A stretch of DNA of 64,000 bases, taken from NCED01 sp035493955 (GTDB taxonomy: Bacteria > Pseudomonadota > Alphaproteobacteria > Caulobacterales > Caulobacteraceae). The DNA is taken from contig DATJHI010000036.1 in NCBI GenBank assembly GCA_035493955.1, positions 186,001 to 250,000 on the forward strand, read 5' to 3'. A program made the position numbers and the translations under genes. The notes under the pieces were generated by a model. It was not told the origin of the DNA and did not search any database. It saw only the letters and a program-made list of their open reading frames with translations. Below, one piece after another: positions 1-9,195 of this stretch (its first letter is position 1; each line of letters starts with the position of its first letter).

Positions 1-436
1 GACGGCCCTGGCCGTCAGCCAGGCCGCGGACTACGCCTCCAACTGCGAGCAGCGCAGCTATCCCGACGGGCTGGACGTGGAGGTGATCTCCGTCGGCGCC
101 CTCGCCGCCGCCGCCCGTGAAGCGACCGGGGCGTTCGACCGCGAGCACGTCACGCCGTTCATCCGCTCCCGTCCGGAGCGCTTCCGCCAAGCGCATCTGA
201 TCCAGGCCCGCAACCTGGGCGCCCTGCGCTGGACCGTCGATCGGCCCGAGGATTTCGCCTTCGTCCGGGCGGTGTTCGGCAAGCTCTATCCGGTCGACCC
301 GGGCTTCGGCATGGAAGAGGTGCTGGAGCTTCTGGCCGAACGCCCCGACCTCGCCGCCCTGGCCGCCCGCGCCCAGGAGGCGGCCGGACCGGTCGCGGAG
401 CCGACGGTGATCGAAACGCCTGCGGTCGCCGCTTAG
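1..436 (+). CDS. SpsF-family cytidylyltransferase / sugar nucleotidyltransferase, C-terminal part
   Basis: The 5' end lies outside the window; 144 residues of the C-terminus are visible in the frame starting at base 2. The segment has the hallmarks of the SpsF branch of the NTP-transferase fold: YPDGLDVEVIS, then DREHVTPFIR, then LRWTVDRPEDF. Family members activate an acidic or amino sugar with CTP for surface glycan or flagellin glycosylation. The stop overlaps the stop of the convergent GNAT gene by 4 bases. The catalytic N-terminal nucleotide-binding loop is not visible, so the exact sugar cannot be inferred. The family call is firm; the role in flagellin or capsule modification is inference. 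Confidence 0.85.
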   Translation, partial: TALAVSQAADYASNCEQRSYPDGLDVEVISVGALAAAAREATGAFDREHVTPFIRSRPERFRQAHLIQARNLGALRWTVDRPEDFAFVRAVFGKLYPVDPGFGMEEVLELLAERPDLAALAARAQEAAGPVAEPTVIETPAVAA

Positions 437-966
437 GAATCCGCGCGGGGGGCGACCAGCCCCAGTTCGACGATGTCGCTTCGCCATCCGTCCAGGTCGT
501 AATGGGCCCGGCGCAGGCCTTCGCGCACGAAACCCGCCTTCAGGAACGCCCGCTCGCTGCCGACATTGGCGGCGTAGAGTCCGGCCGAGAGCTTGGCCAG
601 CTTGAGGTCGTCGAAGGCGTGGCGGACCAGGCGCGCGATCGCCTCGGCGGCATAGCCCCGGCTCCAGACGGTCCGCTCCCCGATCAACAGGCTGACGTCC
701 CCCAGCCGATGGACGGGATGGACGGGCCCCAGCTTGATATTGCCGATATGGCGGTCGTTCTCGCGCAGGATGATCCCGAACAGGTGCTCGCCCTTGCGGG
801 CGTTCACTGCGGCGACAAAGTCGGCGACGGTTTGAAGGGTCTGGGGACTGTGGCGGGTCTCCAGGTAGCGGTTCACCTCGGGGTCGTTGAGCCAGGCCAC
901 ATAGGCCGGGGTGACGTCGGCTTCCGACAGCGGGCGCAGATAGAGGCGGGGAGCGTCGAGGCGCAT
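433..966 (-). CDS. GNAT family N-acetyltransferase (RimJ/RimL type)
   Basis: A 177-residue single-domain GNAT protein. It opens with RLDAPRLYLRPLSEAD, typical of RimJ/RimL-like acetyltransferases. The acetyl-CoA loop region reads WSRGYAAEAIARLVRHAF, and the C-terminal part has N-x-x-S-x-RAFLKAGF. The family transfers acetyl from acetyl-CoA to an amine. Its tail-to-tail position against an SpsF-type sugar nucleotidyltransferase suggests an amino-sugar acetylation step, as in nonulosonate biosynthesis, but protein N-terminal acetylation is equally possible. The ATG start has no good Shine-Dalgarno sequence. Confidence 0.85.
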   Translation of the reverse strand: MRLDAPRLYLRPLSEADVTPAYVAWLNDPEVNRYLETRHSPQTLQTVADFVAAVNARKGEHLFGIILRENDRHIGNIKLGPVHPVHRLGDVSLLIGERTVWSRGYAAEAIARLVRHAFDDLKLAKLSAGLYAANVGSERAFLKAGFVREGLRRAHYDLDGWRSDIVELGLVAPRADS

Positions 967-1095
967 GGACGCAAGGAGAGCACGCCTTGAGCCTCCATGA
1001 AACTGGGAAGCGCGGGAGCGGCTCGGCGACGCCTCTGGAATGCCAAACTCACGCTGCTAGATAGGAACGCCCCCTCAATCCGCGAGAACCCGTTC

Positions 1096-3174
1096 ATGAA
1101 CCGCCTGAGCCTCTGCCTGCTGATCTCCGCCGCCGCCGCCCTCGCGGCGGGGCCGATGCAGGCGCAGGAGGCGACGCCGGCTAGCTCGGCCAAGACCGCG
1201 CCAAGTCCGTCCCTGGTTCCGCAGCGCTACGGCGACTACGGCCTGGACCTGGCGGGGCGGGACACTTCGGTCAGGCCTGGAGACGACTTCAACCGCTACG
1301 CCAACGGCCGCTATCTGGACGCGCTGAAGATTCCCTCCGACCGCGCCGGTTACGGGGTCAACTATGTGCTCTCCGAGCTGTCGGAGAACCAGGTCCACGC
1401 CATCCTCGCCGACATGGCCAAGACCAGCGTCGGCCAGCCCAATTCCGACCAGGCCAAGGCGGCCGCCTTCTACAAGGCCTTCATGGACGAGGGGCGGGTC
1501 AACGCCCTCGGCGCCAAGCCGATGCAGCCGGGCCTGGCCGCCATCCGCGCCGCCAAGACCCGCGACGACCTGGCCGGCCTGATGGGCGAGGCGACCCATG
1601 GTTTCCAGGGCTCGATCTTCGGGCTCTATATCGACGCCAACCCCAAGTCGCCCGACCGCTATGCGGTGAACGTGGTGCAGAGCGGCCTCGGGCTGCCGGA
1701 CCGGGACTACTACCTGAAGCCCGCCTTCGCCGAGAAGAAGGCCAAGTACCAAGCCTATGTGGCCAGGATGCTGACCATGGCCGGGTGGCCGGACGCCGAG
1801 GCCGAAGCCAAGGCCGTGGTCGCCTACGAGACCGCCATCGCCGAGGCCAGCTGGACCCGGGCCGAGCGCCGCGATCCGGAAAAGACCTACAACCCCTTCA
1901 CCGTCGCCGCCCTGCAGACATACGCTCCGGGCTTCGCCTGGGCGCGCTTCCTCAAGAGCGCCGGGATCGGCGGGGTCACAAACGTCATCGTCAACGAACG
2001 TTCGGCGTTCCCGAAGATCGCGGCGGTGTTCAGCCGCACCCCCCTGTCGACCCTGCGCGCCTGGGCCGCCTTCCATCTGGTGGACGGCTCGGCCGCCTAT
2101 CTGTCCGAGCCTTTCGTCACCGCCCGTTTCGATTTCCGCTCCAAGGAGCTTTCGGGGGTGGAGACCCAGCGCGACCGCTGGAAACGCGCGGTGGCGGCGA
2201 TCGACGGGGCCATGGGCGAGGCCGTGGGCAAGGCCTATGTCGAACGCCACTTTCCGCCCGAAGCCAAGGCCAAGATCGACGCCCTGGTCGGCGACCTCAA
2301 GGTGGCCATGGCCGCCCGCATCCGCCAATTGACCTGGATGAGCCCGGCCACCAAGGCCGAGGCGCTGAAGAAGCTGTCCAAGCTGACCACCAAGGTCGGC
2401 TATCCGGACAGGTGGAAGGACTATTCGGCCCTTGTGGTGCGGTCTGACGACCTCTACGGCAACGTCGAGCGGGCGGAGGCCTGGGACTGGCGCCGTCAGG
2501 TCCTGCGGCTGAACAAGCCCGTCGACCGCAGCGAATGGTTCATGAACCCGCAGACGGCCAACGCCTACTACAACCCGGTGATGAACGAGGTGGTGTTCCC
2601 GGCTGCGGAACTGCAGCCGCCATTCTTCGACCCGAAGGCGGACCCGGCCGTCAATTACGGGGGCATCGGCTCGGTGATCGGGCACGAGATCACCCACGGC
2701 TTCGACGACGAGGGCCGCAAGGCCGACGGGGATGGACGCCTGCGCAACTGGTGGACCGCCGAGGACGGCAAGAAATTCGAGGCCGCGGCCAAGACCCTCG
2801 GCGCCCAGTACTCCAGCTACGAGGTGGCCGGGGCCCACATCAACGGCGAGCTGACCATGGGCGAGAACATCGCCGACCTTGGCGGTCTGCTCATCGCGCT
2901 GGACGCCTACCATCTGTCGCTGAAGGGCCAGCCGGCGCCGGTGATCGACGGCCTGACCGGGGACCAGCGGTTCTTCCTCGCCTTCGGCCAGGGCTGGCGC
3001 GACAAGCGGCGTGACGAGGCCCTGCGCCAGCAGCTGGTCTCCGACCCGCATTCGCCAGAGCAGTTCCGCGTCGACGGCGTGGTCCGCAACGTGGGCGCCT
3101 GGTATCCGGCCTTCGACGTCAAGCCGGATCAGAAGCTCTATCTCAAGCCGGAAGACCGGGCTCGAATCTGGTGA
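1096..3174 (+). CDS. Secreted M13 family zinc metallopeptidase (neprilysin/PepO-like)
   Basis: A 692-residue peptidase that cleaves short peptides in the periplasm or outside the cell. I place the start at ATG 1096 because it gives a clean signal peptide (MNRLSLCLLISAAAALAAG, then cleavage near MQAQ); the open frame runs 33 codons further upstream without a convincing start. The zinc motif HEITH is at residues 530-534 and the third ligand motif ENIAD at 590-594. The N-terminal M13 domain begins with RPGDDFNRYANGRYL. The length is normal for PepO-like enzymes and the C-terminus ends in Trp, as is usual for M13. It stands alone, divergent from the GNAT gene and convergent with a small gene. Confidence 0.95.
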   Translation: MNRLSLCLLISAAAALAAGPMQAQEATPASSAKTAPSPSLVPQRYGDYGLDLAGRDTSVRPGDDFNRYANGRYLDALKIPSDRAGYGVNYVLSELSENQVHAILADMAKTSVGQPNSDQAKAAAFYKAFMDEGRVNALGAKPMQPGLAAIRAAKTRDDLAGLMGEATHGFQGSIFGLYIDANPKSPDRYAVNVVQSGLGLPDRDYYLKPAFAEKKAKYQAYVARMLTMAGWPDAEAEAKAVVAYETAIAEASWTRAERRDPEKTYNPFTVAALQTYAPGFAWARFLKSAGIGGVTNVIVNERSAFPKIAAVFSRTPLSTLRAWAAFHLVDGSAAYLSEPFVTARFDFRSKELSGVETQRDRWKRAVAAIDGAMGEAVGKAYVERHFPPEAKAKIDALVGDLKVAMAARIRQLTWMSPATKAEALKKLSKLTTKVGYPDRWKDYSALVVRSDDLYGNVERAEAWDWRRQVLRLNKPVDRSEWFMNPQTANAYYNPVMNEVVFPAAELQPPFFDPKADPAVNYGGIGSVIGHEITHGFDDEGRKADGDGRLRNWWTAEDGKKFEAAAKTLGAQYSSYEVAGAHINGELTMGENIADLGGLLIALDAYHLSLKGQPAPVIDGLTGDQRFFLAFGQGWRDKRRDEALRQQLVSDPHSPEQFRVDGVVRNVGAWYPAFDVKPDQKLYLKPEDRARIW

Positions 3175-3235
3175 GGCTTGCCGGGGACAACTCCCCCCGG
3201 CGTCCCTTTCGTTCGATCGCTTAGAGGCAAGAGAC

Positions 3236-3523
3236 CTAATGGCTCCGGTCGCGGGCGCGGCTGGCGATGGCGTCCAGGGTCTGGCTACGTAGGGTCAGTT
3301 CTTCGCCGAGACGCCGGCAAAGGTCGCGGACGCCGGCGGGATAGACGTCTCCCCCCTCGGCGATCTCGCCGGCGAGGGCGACCGCCTTGGCCAGGCCCTC
3401 CTCGAGCACATGTACCTGCTCATAGGCGGCCTGCTGCGCTTCGGCATAAAGGCGCCCGGCGCGCGCGGCGGGAGAATCGATGGTTTGTTCGGTCTGCACA
3501 ACGCTCAGACGGGGAACGCTCAT
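3236..3523 (-). CDS. Small hypothetical protein, helical
   Basis: A 95-residue protein with no family I recognise. The ATG at 3523 is preceded by a GAGGA ribosome-binding site at good spacing, which favours it over a longer upstream reading frame. The sequence is Ala/Glu-rich and predicted helical (AARAGRLYAEAQQAAYEQ, then RDLCRRLGEEL), with no signal peptide or membrane segment. It could be a small coiled-coil or regulatory protein; no function is assigned. It is convergent with the M13 peptidase, with a 61-base gap. Confidence 0.6.
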   Translation of the reverse strand: MSVPRLSVVQTEQTIDSPAARAGRLYAEAQQAAYEQVHVLEEGLAKAVALAGEIAEGGDVYPAGVRDLCRRLGEELTLRSQTLDAIASRARDRSH

Positions 3524-3753
3524 GCTTGGGTCCTCGGTGATTTCGGCACGCTCGGAAGGGGCGTGGGATATCTCCACAACGCAGCCCGGGCCGGAAGGGT
3601 TCACCGTTCGTCCATGGCGATCCGCCCCTGTAACACCGGCGCCACAGTGCCGCGTCGCCAGCGGCGTTTTCCACTCTTCGGATGGCGTCGCGGCCATGCC
3701 AGACTTGGGCGAACGGGACCGACAGCGCCCCGGGTTTCGCAGGCGAGGCAGAC

Positions 3754-5439
3754 ATGGCGAACCGGTTGGCGATCTACCATCCGCAGGGTCAGATCGCCTT
3801 CGGAGACAAGCCGTTCGGCAAGGACGTGGCCAACCGTGACCTGTTCGCCGCCCTGGCGCTGCATGGAGGGTACGAACAGCTCGACATACTCACCCACGGC
3901 AACATCGACGCGGAGGCCCTGGCCGAGCAGCTCCTGCAAGGCCGGCCGGCCGCTACCCGCGTGGCGGCAGGCCACATCCTCAGCCAGAAGACCGTCATCG
4001 AAGCGGGCGTCCTGTTGCGGGGGAAGGCCGACCTGGCCAGCGTCGCCTGGCTGCGTCGCCGCGTCGCCGGCGACCGGGCCTATAGCCTCGCGGGGGTGGT
4101 CCACACCATCGCGCCCCTGGTGGTGCGGGACTACATCGCCGCCGCCGCGGTGGCGCCGGTCCAGCCGTGGGACGCCCTGATCTGCACCTCGCCCTCGGTG
4201 CAGGATGCGCTGGACCGGATGTTCGACGAATGGTGCGATTTCCTCGCCGACCGTTTCGGCGGCGACCGCCGGCCCAAGCCGCGCCTGCCCCTGGTCCCGC
4301 TCGGGGTCGATCTGCAACAGATCGCGGCCGCCGCCGACGACCCCGCCGCGCGGGCGGCGGTCCGGGCCGAGTTCGGCCTTTCGGACCAGGACATCATGGT
4401 GCTTTGGGTCGGACGGCTGTCCTTCTTCGAAAAGGCGTTCCCGCAGCCGATGTTGCGAGCCGTCGAGGAGGCCGCGGCGGCGACGGGCGCGCGGGTCCAC
4501 TTCGTCCACGCCGGCTGGTTTCCGGGGGGGGAGCAGGATCAGCGGCGCTATGAGGCGGCCGCCCAGGCCTATGCGCCAAACGTTACGGTCCGCTTCGTCA
4601 GCGGCGACGACCGCGCGCGGATCGGCCGCCTGTGGGCGGGGGCGGACCTGTTCATCTCCCTGGTCGACAACATCCAGGAGACCTTCGGCATCACGCCGGT
4701 CGAAGCCATGGCCGCGGCCCTGCCGGTGGTGGTCAGCGACTGGGACGGCTACCGCTATACGGTGCAGGACGGCGTGCAGGGTTTCCTGATCCCCACCCTC
4801 GGCGGCCCCGCCGGGCGGCTGGGCTATTCGATGAGCACCCGCCACACCCTGCTGATGGACAGCTACCAAGCCTACGCCGGCCTGGTCGCCCAGCATACCG
4901 CGGTCCATGTCGGCCGGGCGGCGGAAGCGATCGCCGCGCTGATCCGCTCGCCGGACCTTCGCCGGACCATGGGGGCGGCGGGGCGGGCCCGCGTCGCCGC
5001 GACCTTCGACTGGCCGGTGGTGGTCGGCGAACTCAAGGCGGTGTTCGACGAGCTGGCGCAGATCCGCGCATCGGCTCCGGGCGCGGGCGGACCGGGCTGG
5101 CCGCTCAATCCGGTCCGGGGCGATCCCTTCCGCGACTTCGCCGGCTTCGCCACCGGGGTGCTGAACGGCGCCACGCCCTTGAGCCTGCGGTCTGGCGCCG
5201 GGCCGGCGGACCTGGAGCGCGCCCGGGGCCTGGCCCTGGATCAGTTCGGCGGCAATTGGCGCTCGACCCCGGCGGAATGCGCCCTCGTCGTGGAACTGCT
5301 CGCGTCCGGCGAGCGATGGACCGTCGACGCTCTGGCGGCCCGTTTCCCGCCCGATCGACGCTGGCCGCTGGAACTCACGCTGATGTGGATGATGAAGCTG
5401 GGCGTCGTGGACTGGCTGGAGCCGTCCGACCCCGATTGA
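3754..5439 (+). CDS. Glycosyltransferase family 4 (GT-B fold)
   Basis: A 561-residue retaining glycosyltransferase that moves a sugar from a nucleotide donor. The second Rossmann domain carries the EX7E donor-site motif as ETFGITPVE at residues 309-317, followed by AMAAALPVVVSDWDGYR, typical of GT4. The stretch IMVLWVGRLSFFEKAFP starts the C-terminal domain. The protein extends about 100 residues beyond the usual GT4 C-terminus with no recognised domain. ATG 3754 is chosen because GGCGAGG precedes it; an in-frame ATG at 3682 lacks a site. The acceptor and donor are unknown. It is followed after 56 bases by carbonic anhydrase. Confidence 0.85.
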   Translation: MANRLAIYHPQGQIAFGDKPFGKDVANRDLFAALALHGGYEQLDILTHGNIDAEALAEQLLQGRPAATRVAAGHILSQKTVIEAGVLLRGKADLASVAWLRRRVAGDRAYSLAGVVHTIAPLVVRDYIAAAAVAPVQPWDALICTSPSVQDALDRMFDEWCDFLADRFGGDRRPKPRLPLVPLGVDLQQIAAAADDPAARAAVRAEFGLSDQDIMVLWVGRLSFFEKAFPQPMLRAVEEAAAATGARVHFVHAGWFPGGEQDQRRYEAAAQAYAPNVTVRFVSGDDRARIGRLWAGADLFISLVDNIQETFGITPVEAMAAALPVVVSDWDGYRYTVQDGVQGFLIPTLGGPAGRLGYSMSTRHTLLMDSYQAYAGLVAQHTAVHVGRAAEAIAALIRSPDLRRTMGAAGRARVAATFDWPVVVGELKAVFDELAQIRASAPGAGGPGWPLNPVRGDPFRDFAGFATGVLNGATPLSLRSGAGPADLERARGLALDQFGGNWRSTPAECALVVELLASGERWTVDALAARFPPDRRWPLELTLMWMMKLGVVDWLEPSDPD

Positions 5440-5495
5440 GCCGTTTGGGCCATCGCGGTGTTGCAGCGCGGCGCTGGTCGCCGTATTGGCGCTGC

Positions 5496-6110
5496 ATGCT
5501 TGATGACCTTAAGGCGAACAACCGGGCCTGGGCCGACGGCAAGGTCGCTGTCGATCCGGGCTTCTTCAAACGGCTGCAGAACCAGCAGGCCCCGGAACAC
5601 CTGTGGATCGGCTGTTCCGACAGCCGGGTGCCGGCCAATGAGATCGTCGGCCTCGATCCCGGCGAGATGTTCGTGCACCGCAACGTGGCCAATCTGGCTC
5701 CGCCCCAGGACGCCAACTATCTGTCGGTGCTGCAGTTCGCGGTCGACGTGCTGAAGGTGAAGCACATCCTGGTGGTGGGCCACTATGGATGCGGCGGGGT
5801 GGCCGCCGCCGTCGACGGCCAAAGGCGCGGTCTGGTCGATCACTGGCTGCACCCGATCCGCGAGGTCCATCGCGACCATCTTGCCGAGCTGGAGGCCATC
5901 CCGGACGCGCGCGCCCGTCTCGATCGCCTGTGCGAACTGAACGTCGTGCGGCAGGTGAAGAACGTGGCCTCCGACGTGTTCGTCCAGGACGCCTGGGCCC
6001 GCGGCCAGGAGCTTTCGGTCCACGGCTGGGTCTACTCCCTGGCCGACGGTCTGGTCACGGACCTGAACGTCACCGCCACCCGGCCTGAAGACATCGGCCG
6101 TCTGGGTTAG
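5496..6110 (+). CDS. can: Beta-class carbonic anhydrase
   Basis: A 204-residue enzyme interconverting CO2 and bicarbonate in the cytoplasm. Zinc ligands are readable: Cys40 in IGCSDSRVP, His96 and Cys99 in VVGHYGCGG, with the Asp42/Arg44 dyad. Length and order match the bacterial beta class. The start is ATG 5496, in a much longer open frame whose upstream part is a shadow of the glycosyltransferase. The downstream neighbour is convergent with only one base between stops. Confidence 0.95.
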   Translation: MLDDLKANNRAWADGKVAVDPGFFKRLQNQQAPEHLWIGCSDSRVPANEIVGLDPGEMFVHRNVANLAPPQDANYLSVLQFAVDVLKVKHILVVGHYGCGGVAAAVDGQRRGLVDHWLHPIREVHRDHLAELEAIPDARARLDRLCELNVVRQVKNVASDVFVQDAWARGQELSVHGWVYSLADGLVTDLNVTATRPEDIGRLG

Positions 6111-6111
6111 G

Positions 6112-6294
6112 TCATTCCGGCAGGCGGTCGAGGGCGCGGCGCAGCAATCCCAGGACCTGGCGGGTCTCGCTGTCGGCCAGGGCGGTTTCGGTCGTGGTTT
6201 CGGAAAGCCGATGCGCGGGACGGCTGAGGCCGGTCTCGTCGGACGTCCTCCCGTCGAGAGAGGATTCGCGCAGGAAGAACGCTGACTGGCCCAT
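6112..6294 (-). CDS. Small hypothetical protein
   Basis: A 60-residue polar protein beginning MGQSAFFLRESSL. I choose ATG 6294 because AAGGACA precedes it at a suitable distance; the longer frame upstream starts without a site. There is no signal peptide, membrane segment or recognised domain. The C-terminal half (ALADSETRQVLGLLRRALDRL) looks like one amphipathic helix. Function unknown. Confidence 0.45.
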   Translation of the reverse strand: MGQSAFFLRESSLDGRTSDETGLSRPAHRLSETTTETALADSETRQVLGLLRRALDRLPE

Positions 6295-6432
6295 CGATCT
6301 TGTCCTTGTTCTGGACGCCGGTCGGCTTCGCGGCCGCCTGGTCCGGTTCAAGTGCAATCGGTGGACCACGGCGGTTGAACGGGCCCTGAGGGACCGGTTA
6401 GGCTGGGTTCATCTTCTAGGAGCCGGTCGCCT

Positions 6433-6996
6433 TCACTTGGCCGGTTCGGCGCTTTCGACCGGCCCCTCGTCGTCGTGCAGGCCGGCGACGGTCAGGGCTT
6501 CCGGCAGCGACGACACCGGGTGGCCCTTGGCGGTGGTGAAGTTCAGTTCGAACGGCGTGGCCATCCTGTGCCCGACGCCGGTGAAGCCGGTGTCGGCGTC
6601 CGCCTGGTTGATGAGGACAGAATAGGCCCGGTCGGACAGGGTGGTGCACAGGAGCACGAAGGTCCTGCCGTCCGCCAGCAACCGCGGCTTGGCCAGACAA
6701 TCGGGATAGGCGCCGGCGTCGCCCTTGGCGTAGCGCCAGGCCTCGGGGTCCATGTGCTGGTCGAAGGTGACCTTCAGCACCGTGACTCCGGGATCGACGG
6801 TCGAACCGGCGGCGGGAAAGGTCTCCACCACGGTCGGCGGGGTCCGGGAGACGGCGACGGTCACGCCCTCCAGCGGGGTCGGCGCATGGGCCTTGGAGAC
6901 CGGAGGAGAGGCCGTCTGCGCCGCAGCGCCGGATCCCGCCAGGACCAGGGACGCCAAGGCGGCCGCCAGGCTCGCCGGAATTGGGTGCGGACACAT
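6433..6996 (-). CDS. Secreted protein with bacterial Ig-like (Big_5/SbsA) domain
   Basis: A 187-residue exported protein. ATG 6996 gives a signal peptide (SLAAALASLVLAGSGAAAQT); an ATG further upstream at 7101 would bury it. Residues about 55-155 match the Big_5 type Ig-like fold: VVETFPAAGSTVDPG, then VTVLKVTFDQHMDPEAW, ending in FELNFTTAKG. Cys100 and Cys117 could form a disulfide. The domain is usually an adhesion or structural module; no specific ligand is apparent. Confidence 0.8.
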   Translation of the reverse strand: MCPHPIPASLAAALASLVLAGSGAAAQTASPPVSKAHAPTPLEGVTVAVSRTPPTVVETFPAAGSTVDPGVTVLKVTFDQHMDPEAWRYAKGDAGAYPDCLAKPRLLADGRTFVLLCTTLSDRAYSVLINQADADTGFTGVGHRMATPFELNFTTAKGHPVSSLPEALTVAGLHDDEGPVESAEPAK

Positions 6997-7292
6997 GGTC
7001 GCATCGATAGCCGCAGATTGCGCCCAAGTTGGGACGAACCCGGCTTGTGGACGGGCGCCGGTGAGGCGACATAACACCCGGATGAGGTGATTTGCGCTCA
7101 TTCGGCTTGCTCCGGCGCTCCGTAAGGCGCGTCGTGCTCCACGTTATCAAATGAGGGGCCTCGCCCTCGGCGACGTCTTCGAGTTGTCGCTTCAGGCGAC
7201 CATAGCCTCGGCGCGGCCGGATTTGGGCCGAACCGCTCCCCACGACGAGACGAGACGAGAGGCCGAGGCGCTTGGAGACCACCGTCGCCGAA
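6997..7292. other. Intergenic region upstream of the desaturase
   Basis: About 295 bases between the divergent Ig-domain and desaturase genes. It must hold both promoters. I see no RNA gene and no convincing short gene; several short open frames on both strands have no ribosome-binding site. Confidence 0.5.
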
Positions 7293-8366
7293 ATGGAAGC
7301 TTGCCGCTCGCGCGAATTCGGGCGCGAGGTGAAGGCCCTGGTGGCCGAGCACTTCGCCCGGACCGGCGTGTCGCCCCATGCCAATGCGGCCATGATCGCC
7401 AAATCGGTCATCGTCGCCGCGGCCTATTTCGGCGCCTATCTGGCGCTGCTGACGGGCCATTTCAGCTGGCCCGTCGCATGGCTCCTATGCGTGGTCATGG
7501 GCTTCGGCCTGGCGGGTCTCGGGTTTTCCGTGGCTCATGACGCGTTGCACGGGGCCTATTCGGCCAATCCGCGGGTCAACGGGCTGCTCGGCCTCGCCTT
7601 CGAGGCCCTCGGCGGCAACGGTCACGCCTGGAGCGTCACGCACAACGGAGCCCATCACACCTTCCCCAACGTCAGCGGCTATGACGGCGATGTGGACATC
7701 ACCCCGCTGCTGCGGCTGAGCCCGCACACGCCGCACCGGCCGGTGCACCGTTTCCAGCATCTGTTCGCCCTGGGCCTGTATGGGCTGGCGACCCTCAACT
7801 GGGCCCTGCTCAAGGACTACGCCTATTTCCTGCGTATGGGTTCGCGCCCCCGGGGCGCGAGGGCGCCGACGACCGGGGCCTGGGCGCGTCTGCTGGTCGG
7901 CAAGCTGGTGTTCTATGGGGCGATGGCGCTGCCGTTCCTCGTGGTGGAGGGGCCCGCCTGGCGGATCCTCATCGGCCTGCTGACCGTCCATCTCACCGCG
8001 GGCACGATCGTCGGCGTCGTGTTCCAGCTCGCCCACGCCGTCGAAGGCGCCGAGCACGGGGACCCGTCGGGGGCGACGCGGGCCAAGGACGGCTGGGCGG
8101 CGCACCAGCTGCGCAGCACCAGCAATTTCGCGCGCGGGAACGCGCTGCTGGGCTGGTACGTCGGCGGGCTCAACTATCAGGTTGAGCATCACCTGTTCCC
8201 GCGGGTGTGCCATGTGCACTACGCCGCCATCAGTCGGATCGTCGAGGCCGCAGCCCTGCGGCACGGCCTGCCGTACAACAGCATTCCCACCTTCGGCGCG
8301 GCGCTCAGCTCCCATTACCGAACCCTCAGGGCGCTCGGCCGGCCGCCGGTCGAAGCCGCGGTCTGA
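7293..8366 (+). CDS. Membrane fatty acid desaturase (acyl-CoA/linoleoyl-CoA desaturase type)
   Basis: A 357-residue di-iron membrane desaturase that introduces a double bond into a membrane or CoA-linked acyl chain. All three histidine boxes are present: HDALH at residues 82-86, HNGAHH at 117-122, and QVEHH ending at His300. Hydrophobic segments flank them in the order expected for front-end type desaturases. There is no N-terminal cytochrome b5 domain. ATG 7293 is given; a TTG at 7272 with a better GAGAGG site is an alternative adding seven residues. It is convergent with the next gene, three bases apart. Confidence 0.93.
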   Translation: MEACRSREFGREVKALVAEHFARTGVSPHANAAMIAKSVIVAAAYFGAYLALLTGHFSWPVAWLLCVVMGFGLAGLGFSVAHDALHGAYSANPRVNGLLGLAFEALGGNGHAWSVTHNGAHHTFPNVSGYDGDVDITPLLRLSPHTPHRPVHRFQHLFALGLYGLATLNWALLKDYAYFLRMGSRPRGARAPTTGAWARLLVGKLVFYGAMALPFLVVEGPAWRILIGLLTVHLTAGTIVGVVFQLAHAVEGAEHGDPSGATRAKDGWAAHQLRSTSNFARGNALLGWYVGGLNYQVEHHLFPRVCHVHYAAISRIVEAAALRHGLPYNSIPTFGAALSSHYRTLRALGRPPVEAAV

Positions 8367-8369
8367 GGC

Positions 8370-9014
8370 CTATTTCGCCGGCAGGGTCGATACGCGACCG
8401 GGCGGCAGATGCTGGTCTGCGGCGGTCAGCAAAACCGCCGCGAGGACATAATCGCCGACCGTCGCGGTGAGTTCGACCGCCCCCTGTTGACCGAACAGGG
8501 CCACGGTCTTCGCCCAAAGCCCCGAGCTGACCTTGTGGTCCCGCAGCAGGGCGCGTTCCAGGCTGATCACCGTGGCGTCCTTCTCCGCCAGTCCGGCCAC
8601 CGGTCGGTCGAACTTGACGACGTCGAGCACCGTATCGTCGAGGCCTGCCTTGCGCCCTGCCGCTTCATGCCCGCTCCACTCATAGGCCTGGTCGAAATCG
8701 CGGGCCGTCGACAGCGCCGCCAGTTCGAAATAGCGCGGCCCGACCACGGTCTTGCGCAGGTACTGGTTCAACCGGTGGATCGGTTCGGCGGCCCCTGGGC
8801 TGTACATCGAGATCGGGGCCGGGCCGGTGATCGGCAGGGCGGGATCGCCCATGCGGATGACGTCGTAGACCCGCTTGCCCTCATCGCTCAGCTTGGCGCG
8901 ATCCGGAGGCGCCAGGCGCGAATAGGACCGGGGGTCGATATCTTGCGGCCGGCCCGGGGGGCTCAACGTCGCCGCTCCCGCCACGGCGGCCAGCATCAAC
9001 AGACGCATCGGCAT
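8370..9014 (-). CDS. Exported carboxymuconolactone decarboxylase-like protein
   Basis: A 214-residue protein with an N-terminal export signal (MRLLMLAAVAGAATLSPPG) followed by an all-helical domain resembling the carboxymuconolactone decarboxylase/AhpD fold. The central segment DFDQAYEWSGHEAAG carries the conserved Glu and His of that fold. The AhpD redox CxxC pair is absent, so it is not a classic peroxidase. The substrate is unknown. ATG 9014 is preceded by GGGAGGA at six bases, fixing the start. Confidence 0.75.
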   Translation of the reverse strand: MPMRLLMLAAVAGAATLSPPGRPQDIDPRSYSRLAPPDRAKLSDEGKRVYDVIRMGDPALPITGPAPISMYSPGAAEPIHRLNQYLRKTVVGPRYFELAALSTARDFDQAYEWSGHEAAGRKAGLDDTVLDVVKFDRPVAGLAEKDATVISLERALLRDHKVSSGLWAKTVALFGQQGAVELTATVGDYVLAAVLLTAADQHLPPGRVSTLPAK

Positions 9015-9195
9015 GTCGACTCCTCCCTGAGGCTTTGACAAAGCTTAGTCCCGGCGTCGCCAAAAACGATGGCTTTCCGGCCCGGCCTCGCCTTCCCATG
9101 CATCCTTTCCAAGGCGGCGCACGTTTCCAGGCCTCCAAACGTCGACGGCGCGCCCTGCGCGAAGCCGTCGCTTCACCAGACCATGGAGACGACTC

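Noticed and set aside
1075..3051. 658-residue open frame on the minus strand
   Set aside because: Antisense to the M13 peptidase, with Gly/Val/His/Arg low complexity and no motif.
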